Positions 57,466 to 64,000 of a stretch of 64,000 nt of DNA are shown here, one piece after another. Within the stretch, counting starts at the first letter, position 1, and each line of letters begins with the position of its first letter. Source of the stretch: Acinetobacter sp. S54 (GTDB taxonomy: Bacteria; Pseudomonadota; Gammaproteobacteria; Pseudomonadales; Moraxellaceae). A program made the position numbers and the translations under genes. A model generated the notes under the pieces. That model made no database searches. It saw only the letters and a list, made by a program, of their open reading frames with translations, and was not told the DNA's origin. The stretch is taken from positions 1 to 64,000 of the forward strand of contig NZ_JACVUI010000001.1 in assembly GCF_016624945.1 (NCBI RefSeq), read 5' to 3'.

Positions 57466-57499
57466 GTAGCATTTGCTAAGGGTTTGGGGCAAATGCTAC
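57466..57499. repeat. Perfect 11-bp inverted repeat
   Basis: GTAGCATTTGC and GCAAATGCTAC around 12 bases, eight bases after the previous repeat. Confidence 0.7.
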
Positions 57500-58410
57500 T
57501 GGCGGTTATGAAACGCTCGATAAAGATCTCACATTTCGGAAATCATTATAGGAAACAGGAAACATTAAAGCTTGCCATTAAACACATAATTTTTTGTCAT
57601 TTCACGTAAAATAAAAAATAAAGGTATATTTTGAACGTTATCTATAAAAAATAATCACGAATAGCAAAACTTAAACCCCTTGATGCAATCTCTTAGCAGT
57701 TAATAACAAGATTAAGATTAAACGGTATGACAACACAATTCCCTAAAAATTAATTAAATAAAAATCTATAAATAATGATTATTATTCCTCTTATTTGATG
57801 TGCCTTTACTGCACTAAAAGAATTATCATGTATACTATTTTTGAATTTAAGTCATAAAAACACTAAAAAATTAATGCTTAAATTTAAATCGTACTTAAAA
57901 TCAATTATCATTAAAAACGATTATTTTTATCTTTTAGTTATAGCAATTTTTCAATAAAAAATAATAGATAGATTTTTTAATTGGTATAAATTTTTATTTT
58001 AAGTTGTTGAAATATATGTTTTTATTTAAATAGTTGAATATTAAAGTATTTTGTTTTTTAAAATTATTTTTATAAGTTTGTTTCTAATGAAAAATTTTTT
58101 TGTATAAATAGATAAGAAACGCAAAGTAAATTCATCAACAATATAATGGTTGAAAGGTGAGATATTTCACGTTTCAAAAATTCTTTAAGCCAATTCGACT
58201 GTTTTTGATCGAAAAACGATGGCATATCGTTTGTAAAACTGGCTTATTCAAAGAAATTAAATTGCAACACTACATTCTTAATTTCTTTTCATTTAGAAGA
58301 AGTCACTTCGTTTTTAAATCTTCTTCTAGATTTATCTTTATTTTGAAACTTTTAGTCATAGGCTTTGACTAGTCGTAATTTTTTTATAATTCATATGGTG
58401 AAACCTAGAA

Positions 58411-59424
58411 ATGCAAACTACTTTCTATCATATAAAATCGGTAGATAGCAATCTTATACGGATGTTGGAGTTATTTTGTATTGAGCATCAAGTTAAGTTT
58501 CCCGATTTTATAAAGAATTATGCGAGTAAAGAGAGAACGCCATTTTCTGAATGGTTGTTGGTCTTGGACTATATTGCACAACAGTGTCCAATTTTTGCTT
58601 TAGGTTTAAAGATAGCAAATTTTGCTAGACCAGAACATCTTGGGATTCTGGGTTATCTAAGTTCAACCTGTGAAAATCTGGGTCATGTTCTATCCGTTTT
58701 TTCAAAATACAATCGTTTAAGCTATGACTTTATTGAGGTGCAAGTTGGCTGTGTCAATAATGAACTCATTATTAGCTGGGGTGGGGACTCCTCTTTTAAG
58801 GCAAGCGATCTAGCAGATGAACTGATGGTTGGTGTGATCCAGAATATTGCGAATATTCTTATTTTTCCTGAAAAGATTAAAATTAACCGCATTGAGTTTT
58901 CTTCGGTAATTCCTAAAAGAGTAAAGTTTTACGAAGATTATTTTGAGTGTCCAGTCCAATTTAATCAGAAGAAAACCAGTATATATTTCCCTTTGACGAA
59001 TCTTAATTTTAAGATTTCAAGCCATGATGAAGTCCTTAATAATATTCTTCATCAGCAGGCAGAAAGTCTTTTAGCGGAACTCCCTAAGGGAAATTCTTTT
59101 GATGAAGAAGTCCGGCGCGCCATTATAAATGCAATTAATCAAGGTAAAATCTCGATTGATTATGTGGCTCAACAACTAGGCTGTAGCTCTCGTATTTTTC
59201 AATATAAATTGAAAAAAAAGGGATACTCATTTAAGCAATGTTTAAATGAAGTGCATAAAGAGCTTGCAATTATTTATTTGGGAGATGCCAGTTTAAGCAT
59301 TTTGGATATCTCACATTTATTATCTTATAGAGAACAAACCTCTTTTAATCGGTCATTTAAAAGTTGGATGGGCATAAGCCCTCTACAATATAGAAGGAAA
59401 ATATTGCAAAACTTTTTGAAGTAG
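58411..59424 (+). CDS. AraC family regulator, ArgR/OruR-like type with Arabinose_bd domain
   Basis: 337 residues. The first 200 fit the N-terminal ligand domain of the OruR/ToxR-associated AraC group (PF12625). The C-terminal part has the double helix-turn-helix with REQTSFNRSFKSWMGISPLQYR. It is convergent with a paralogous AraC gene and near a fimbrial operon, which it may control; this is inference from position only. The start has no clear ribosome site. Confidence 0.87.
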   Translation: MQTTFYHIKSVDSNLIRMLELFCIEHQVKFPDFIKNYASKERTPFSEWLLVLDYIAQQCPIFALGLKIANFARPEHLGILGYLSSTCENLGHVLSVFSKYNRLSYDFIEVQVGCVNNELIISWGGDSSFKASDLADELMVGVIQNIANILIFPEKIKINRIEFSSVIPKRVKFYEDYFECPVQFNQKKTSIYFPLTNLNFKISSHDEVLNNILHQQAESLLAELPKGNSFDEEVRRAIINAINQGKISIDYVAQQLGCSSRIFQYKLKKKGYSFKQCLNEVHKELAIIYLGDASLSILDISHLLSYREQTSFNRSFKSWMGISPLQYRRKILQNFLK

Positions 59425-59469
59425 AACAAGAGTCGGAATGGAATATCCTAATGTAAATTTTTCAAAAAC

Positions 59470-60494
59470 TTAAGGTTTACTGGAATGCTCGTTTCGCCAT
59501 TGTAATGGATTCATTCCTGTCCATAATTTAAACGCACGATTAAATGATGTTTGTTGATGATAGGCTAACAAACTGGAAATTTCATTAATAGTTAAAGATT
59601 TATCTTCAAGATATTGAAAAGCTAAACTCTTTCTTATGATATTGAGCTTATCAGAAAAAGAAGTTCCATTTGATTTGAGGCGATGCTGTAGCAGTCGAGG
59701 AGACATTCCTATTTGTTCAGCTACATATTGAATATCGCATCGATTGTTTTGAAGTGCATTTACGATACTTCTATAAAGAAGTTCATTAAATGAAATGTCT
59801 TGCGGATATTTTGAAAGTAAGTAGTCAGCATTTTTTTCTAATATACGTTTCAATACATGATCTGGATAACTTTGATTTATTTTAATATTAAACACTTCTT
59901 CATCATATGAAAGTTTATTAATAGGCCGATCAAAAAGTACAGGGCAGCCAAAAAAACGTTCATGAAAGATTAATTTATTTGGTCGTAGAGTACTAAATTC
60001 CATCTGTTTAATCTTAAACGTATTAGGATAAATTAGGCTATTCATAAAAACTAACATCATGGTAAAAGCAACATCATTTGCTAAACGAGTTTCTTTAACA
60101 AATTGTCCCGCTTTAACATAAGCTGGACTTTGCCATGTAAAGTTAATGGTGTGATGAGAGGTTTCCATGCAAACGGGTGCCATATGGTACCAAATGCGTT
60201 GATAACGTTGAAAAAGATGAATCACTTCTCCAGTGGTTTCACATGCCATACATAAGTAGGCCACAATTCCAATATCCGCGGGTTCACATAATTTACCAAG
60301 CTCTATGCCCAGGTCATCTTTGGGGTAGTGCTGATCTAAGTAATTCAGTATGCGATACCATTCCGCTAGTGGCAGCCGCTCATTAACATCATATTTTTTG
60401 GTAATGGTGAGGGAATAGCATGAAGATCACAGAATTTATTGACTAAATTTGCCAGACCACTACTGACACCTCTTGTATCGATTACTGTTCGCAT
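59470..60494 (-). pseudogene. AraC family regulator interrupted by a one-base frameshift
   Basis: A 264-residue frame (from 60264) contains most of the ligand domain and the AraC helix-turn-helix (HQQTSFNRAFKLWTGMNPLQW), but lacks the start of the domain. Upstream, an ATG at 60494 with AAGGAG gives MRTVIDTRGVSSG and continues to IPSPLPK. There the frame is lost at a run of six A (60397-60402 on the minus strand). One extra A joins both parts into about 341 residues, almost the length of its paralogue (337). It could be a true mutation, a phase-variable run or a sequencing error. Confidence 0.75.
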
Positions 60495-61499
60495 GTGGTC
60501 TATTCTCCTTTATCCCATCTTATCCGTAATTCAAATTTTTTAATAATTTTTTGTCGATATGAAGACATTCTATACTAAGTCAATAAAGTTGGGAAAGCGA
60601 ACAGAATGAATGAACCAGCAAAGATGATCTTGACCAGTGTGTAAATTAAAACAGTAAGCTAAATTGAAAATAGCAATTTTAAGAGATGAAGAACAATCTA
60701 AAAATTTTTTTAATTTTTAAAATAAAACATGCTTAAAATAAATCAAATAATCTAGAAATTTTTAAGGTGCTATATAGGTTAATTGAAGTATATATGAGGA
60801 AAACTTATTAATTTAAAAGTTTTTTTAAACAATAATTGTGAAATAACGATGTATTTTGTGGTTAAGATCTAAATTTAGAATAAAAAGTTGTCATATTATC
60901 TCTCAAAGCTCAATTAAAATTTTAACTCATTTAAATGAGAATTTTTAGGTAATTTAGATATGGAAAATATTTCAATAAATTTTGAATTTAAATTTAATAT
61001 ATTTTTCAGTGCCTTATCTTTTGTTGACAATATTTTTTTGTTGTAAATACATTTAAATTAAAAGAATATTTTTTTAAATTATGATTAAAACAGTCAACTT
61101 AAATATCAAGATTTGTGAAAAAAGATAAAAAATTATGTTTTTTTTGACAGGTTATATTTCTGGATAATTATTATTATAACCCTATCGAAGCTTCTTGTTA
61201 AAAGTAACGATTTGTGAAGATTACATTGAGTAATAAATTATTTTTTAAAATATAAAATTTATTTTAAAAAATATAAGGATTCATTTTAAGTCGATTTTAC
61301 ATGATTTTTGAAGATTGAGTTGAATTTATGCCTTATCTCAGTGTTTTTATTTTAGCACGACGCTTGAGTATTTTAGGGATAAAGCATTGCCGCAGGTGGT
61401 GTTTTGGTTGCCTAACATTTTGTTGGTAACACTAAATAAATTGTGATCATTGTTTTGATGATGACGAATTTTTAATTTTGAACTTTAAAGGTGAAATAA
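60495..61499. other. AT-rich regulatory region upstream of the fimbrial operon
   Basis: About 1 kb with no convincing gene. It contains TTGACA hexamers at 61024 and 61144, and many A/T tracts of the kind bound by H-NS-like silencers. No fim-switch-like inverted repeats or recombinase gene were seen. Confidence 0.5.
61144..61174 (+). promoter_or_regulatory. Candidate promoter of the fimbrial operon
   Basis: A perfect TTGACA is followed after 19 bases by TATTAT. The spacer is long, and the site lies 330 bases before the pilin gene, so this is tentative. Confidence 0.3.
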
Positions 61500-62036
61500 A
61501 TGAAATTAGCGAAATTAGCAACTGCATCTGTACTTGTAGCTTCTTTGGCTCCATTCTGCGCAATGGCTGATAACACTGGTGTTGTTAAATTTCAAGGTCA
61601 AGTTGTTGATTCTCCATGTAATATTGAACAAGAATCTTTAGATCAAACTGTTGATTTTGGTCAGTTGTCTCGTAAAGCACTTGAAGCTGGTCAAGCTGCT
61701 GAAGCAAATTTTGATATCAAATTTACTGGTTGTGACTTTGATGCCTTTGCTAACGCAGGTCCTGTAAACACTATGGAAGTAACATTCACTGGTACTGAAT
61801 ACGCTGATGCAGGTAAAACTTTGCTTTCGACTTCTTCTAACAACGTAAACAACGTTGGTGTATCAATTAACGGTTTCACTTTCGGTACTGCTAAAGATGT
61901 ATTGAGTAGCATTGTAAACCAAAAAGGCGACAACACTTTAACATTCAAAGCTTTAGCTTCAGCAGTTGACGTAGCTAAACCAGTAGCTGAAGGCAAATTC
62001 AGTGCTGTTTCTAACTTCCGTATTACTTATCAGTAA
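61500..62036 (+). CDS. Fimbrial major subunit (chaperone-usher pilin)
   Basis: 178 residues. A signal peptide is cleaved after AMA (about 23). The mature domain is a type 1 pilin: donor N-terminal strand (GVVKFQGQVV), disulphide cysteines 40 and 78, and the terminal beta-strand FRITYQ bound by the chaperone. AAAGGTG precedes the ATG. Being first in the operon and followed by a hairpin, it is probably the main shaft protein. Confidence 0.9.
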   Translation: MKLAKLATASVLVASLAPFCAMADNTGVVKFQGQVVDSPCNIEQESLDQTVDFGQLSRKALEAGQAAEANFDIKFTGCDFDAFANAGPVNTMEVTFTGTEYADAGKTLLSTSSNNVNNVGVSINGFTFGTAKDVLSSIVNQKGDNTLTFKALASAVDVAKPVAEGKFSAVSNFRITYQ

Positions 62037-62053
62037 TAGGTGTGCAGATCAAT

Positions 62054-62073
62054 CACCAGTCATCTGACTGGTG
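62054..62073 (+). promoter_or_regulatory. Intercistronic hairpin after the pilin gene
   Basis: CACCAGTC and GACTGGTG with an ATCT loop. There is no T tract, so it fits an mRNA-stabilising or partial-termination element that gives more pilin than downstream products. Confidence 0.6.
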
Positions 62074-62103
62074 GTTGTCTTAAGTTTGAAAGAAGAGGTG
62101 TTT

Positions 62104-62682
62104 GTGGTGATTGATCAGCGTAAAAGAGGTTGTGTTGTAGGAATCTTGTTTTCACTCTTTCTAACCGTTTCTCCTACTCTTACCGCAAAAGAAATCGGAA
62201 TGCGTAATTTGGGCACTGCACAGCTAATCGGCAGTGTAATTTCAACGCCATGTTCGATTGTAATGCCAAACCGTGACCAAACTGTAGTTTTTTTACCAAC
62301 AACACTAACGATGTTGTCTAGTGCTTTAGAGCGCGAACAACACACTCAGCCATTCGAGATCGAACTCCGAGATTGTGGTAGTGCTTACACCGCTATCGAT
62401 ACTAAAACATGGACGATCCGTTTTGATGGCTATAACGCAAATAATATTAATGCCTTCGTACTTGAAGGGCCTTCTCAGGGCTTGGGTGTTTCTCTACTCG
62501 ATAACGATATGAAGACGCTACGACTGGGAGAAAATTACTCCTTATTTGAAAGCTTGTTGCGACATGACGAAGCCGGTCCAGCACTTTTTTTGCGTTATTT
62601 CTTGAGACTAGAACCGACAGGAAAACCGTTACAAGCAGGAAACTATCAGGGTTTAGTTCGTTTTTTTATTGATTATCAATGA
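62104..62682 (+). CDS. Second fimbrial subunit, possibly PapH-like anchor/terminator
   Basis: 192 residues from GTG at 62104 or 62107; GAAGAGG lies five or eight bases upstream. A signal peptide (VGILFSLFLTVSPTLTA) and two pilin cysteines (TPCSIV; RDCGS) are seen, with the C-terminal strand VRFFIDYQ. The position between pilin and usher and its length are like PapH, which ends fibre growth. It could also be a minor pilin. Confidence 0.82.
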   Translation: MVIDQRKRGCVVGILFSLFLTVSPTLTAKEIGMRNLGTAQLIGSVISTPCSIVMPNRDQTVVFLPTTLTMLSSALEREQHTQPFEIELRDCGSAYTAIDTKTWTIRFDGYNANNINAFVLEGPSQGLGVSLLDNDMKTLRLGENYSLFESLLRHDEAGPALFLRYFLRLEPTGKPLQAGNYQGLVRFFIDYQ

Positions 62683-62753
62683 GGCAAAAATGCGTTTTCT
62701 CAATATATAGAAAATTGAGAGAAAGATTTTGCTGTCTTTAAAGGTGCCGCAGT

Positions 62754-64000
62754 ATGAAGCTTAAACTTAACAAAGTAACGCAAGCCATTTTGTTGGCGTT
62801 CAGCTTTAGCACATGCGCGGCTCATGCTACAGAATTTAACTTAAATGTATTAGATGCAGAAGACATTGAAAATGTTGATATGAGCCAGTTTTCCGTTGCG
62901 GGCTATGTTCCGCCTGGCAACTATGTTTTAACTACATTTGTGAATGGGCAGCGTTTAGGTGCGCCACGCGATATTTCAATAATAAAATTGGAAAATAAAG
63001 ATAATACCGCCTCTCAACTTATATGTATTCCTTTAGAAATGCTTGAGCTTATTGGGTTCAATGCATCAGGCAAAGAAAAAGTTACCAGCACTCAACAGGG
63101 CCAATGTCTGGATCTGTCAGCGTTGTCTGGTACGCAAACCAAAGTCGAGTTGCCGACATTATCTCTGAATATCACGATCCCCCAGATCTGGATGGAATAT
63201 CGCGATCCTTACTGGATTCCGCCTGCACTTTGGGAAGAGGGAGTAAATGGTGGATTTATTGATTATAGTGCCAACCTCTCGTTTACAGACGAAAATAACT
63301 CCGGTAAACGCACCTATTTATCTACCAATGGTACGGCAGGTGTCAACCTCGGTGCATGGCGTATCCGCGGTGACTTTAATGCGATTTATCAAAAGCGTGA
63401 AGGAACTGGAAGCAGTCAGGAATTACATAATTTCGATTTTAACCGATTTTATGCTTTTACCTCGCTTAAAGATATTTCATCAGTCCTAACGGTTGGCGAA
63501 AACTCTTTTTATTCAGACGTATTTGAATCGTGGCAGTACAGTGGTGTTTCACTAGAAAGTGATGACCGGATGCTACCACCAAAACTTGTGGGCTATGCAC
63601 CAGAAATTATTGGTGTTGCGAGTACCAATGCAACGGTTACTGTTCGTAGTCAGGATCGCGTTGTTTTAGAAACCACTGTCCCACCGGGGCCTTTCCGTAT
63701 TCAAACACTTGATAGTGGGGTACGTGGGGTATTGGACGTTACAGTGCGTGAAGAAAATGGTGAAGAAAAGAAATTTAGTATCAATACCGCTTCACTCCCT
63801 TATTTAACACGTCCAGGACGAATGGTTTATAAGCTTGCTGCGGGTAAAACACGCTATGACGCGCACTCTGTTACGGGTAGAGCTGTATTAAGTGGTGAAT
63901 TTTCCTATGGATTGACCAATGCATGGTCGATTTATGGCGGTTCGCAACTTAATGGCGATTATCAAACATTTGCTGCGGGTGTCGGTCGCGACCTCTTTTC
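62754..64000 (+). CDS. Fimbrial outer-membrane usher (partial, cut by window end)
   Basis: Translation from the ATG at 62754 is open to the window end (415 codons). It has a signal peptide (LLAFSFSTCAAHA), the PapC N-terminal domain starting with EFNLNVLDAEDIENVDMSQF and the VPPGNYVLTTFVNG segment, and the beginning of the barrel. The usher threads pilins through the outer membrane. No chaperone gene lies upstream, so it is expected downstream of the window. Confidence 0.93.
   Translation, partial: MKLKLNKVTQAILLAFSFSTCAAHATEFNLNVLDAEDIENVDMSQFSVAGYVPPGNYVLTTFVNGQRLGAPRDISIIKLENKDNTASQLICIPLEMLELIGFNASGKEKVTSTQQGQCLDLSALSGTQTKVELPTLSLNITIPQIWMEYRDPYWIPPALWEEGVNGGFIDYSANLSFTDENNSGKRTYLSTNGTAGVNLGAWRIRGDFNAIYQKREGTGSSQELHNFDFNRFYAFTSLKDISSVLTVGENSFYSDVFESWQYSGVSLESDDRMLPPKLVGYAPEIIGVASTNATVTVRSQDRVVLETTVPPGPFRIQTLDSGVRGVLDVTVREENGEEKKFSINTASLPYLTRPGRMVYKLAAGKTRYDAHSVTGRAVLSGEFSYGLTNAWSIYGGSQLNGDYQTFAAGVGRDLF

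Larger units (their letters stand above)
57261..58410. other. AT-rich intergenic region of about 1.15 kb with several hairpins
   Basis: No convincing gene. It holds two adjacent perfect inverted repeats (57426-57458 and 57466-57499), further weaker ones at 58294-58328 and 58353-58371, and long A/T tracts. A 71-codon open frame (58157-58372) starts with GTG without a ribosome site and has a composition that looks random. The region could carry a small RNA or be the regulatory region of the AraC gene; neither is shown. Confidence 0.5.

Noticed and set aside
58157..58372. 71-codon open frame before the AraC gene
   Set aside because: GTG start without a ribosome site, biased AT-driven residues (Phe, Lys, Ile, Leu), no recognisable features.
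60495..61499. Invertible fimS-like promoter switch
   Set aside because: No matching inverted repeats were found by eye flanking the promoter region, and no recombinase gene is in the window.
63247..63489. 80-codon open frame in the last kilobase
   Set aside because: It is an out-of-frame shadow inside the usher gene, which reads through without stops from 62754.

Overview
The window reads as ordinary chromosome of an Acinetobacter-type gammaproteobacterium. The pointers are an AT-rich base composition, a class C beta-lactamase with ADC-like motifs, a DapA-BamC-PurC block, a DnaJ-DapB pair and several Moraxellaceae-style regulators and transporters. The species cannot be named from the sequence alone. 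No rRNA, tRNA, insertion sequence, prophage or CRISPR array was seen. Three near-consensus parS (ParB-binding) sites, at 6259-6274, 42864-42879 and 43273-43288, suggest that the window lies in the origin-proximal part of the chromosome.

Layout. 0-9 kb: DJ-1/PfpI protein, zinc metallopeptidase, outer-membrane barrel, aldehyde dehydrogenase with an AraC regulator, DUF815 ATPase, an NSS transporter with its 47-residue small subunit, and ZupT. 9-16.7 kb: rsmB-fmt, ilvD, a tandem thioredoxin-like protein and a type II NADH dehydrogenase. 16.8-23 kb: TSUP exporter, LysR regulator, RutG-like permease and ppc. 23-28 kb: a TetR regulator divergent from a two-gene RND pump, with a 32-bp palindrome between them. 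28-31.5 kb: dnaJ behind a sigma-32-like promoter, dapB and a START-domain protein. 31.5-34.9 kb: an MFS-dkgB pair divergent from a YafC-type LysR gene, then a lipoprotein. 35-40.5 kb: a MocR regulator and a FecI-FecR-TonB receptor iron-signalling operon whose receptor barrel is unusually GC-rich. 40.7-46.5 kb: alcohol dehydrogenase, tag, an M23 lipoprotein, mutY, HIT, dienelactone hydrolase, a DUF1328 peptide and YcgN. 46.5-52.4 kb: a CDF metal exporter with a divergent MerR regulator, a PQQ sugar dehydrogenase, the beta-lactamase, rarA and an FNT channel. 52.6-57.3 kb: purC-bamC-dapA, pncA, a BASS transporter and a GNAT protein.

57.3-64 kb is different in character. It has two very AT-rich gaps of about 1 kb, two convergent paralogous AraC regulators (one broken by a single-base shift at an A6/T6 run) and the start of a chaperone-usher fimbrial operon. 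That operon has a major pilin, an intercistronic hairpin, a second pilin-like protein and an usher cut by the window edge. The order subunit-subunit-usher resembles papA-papH-papC. It is the most accessory-looking part of the window.

Regulatory circuits readable from the DNA are the TetR palindrome for the RND pump, a MerR promoter with a 19-bp spacer for metal export, a possible Fur box before the FecI-like sigma gene and the heat-shock promoter before dnaJ. Starts were moved from the longest open frame where a Shine-Dalgarno sequence or family alignment supported it. All homology statements come from memory of the families; no search was run.
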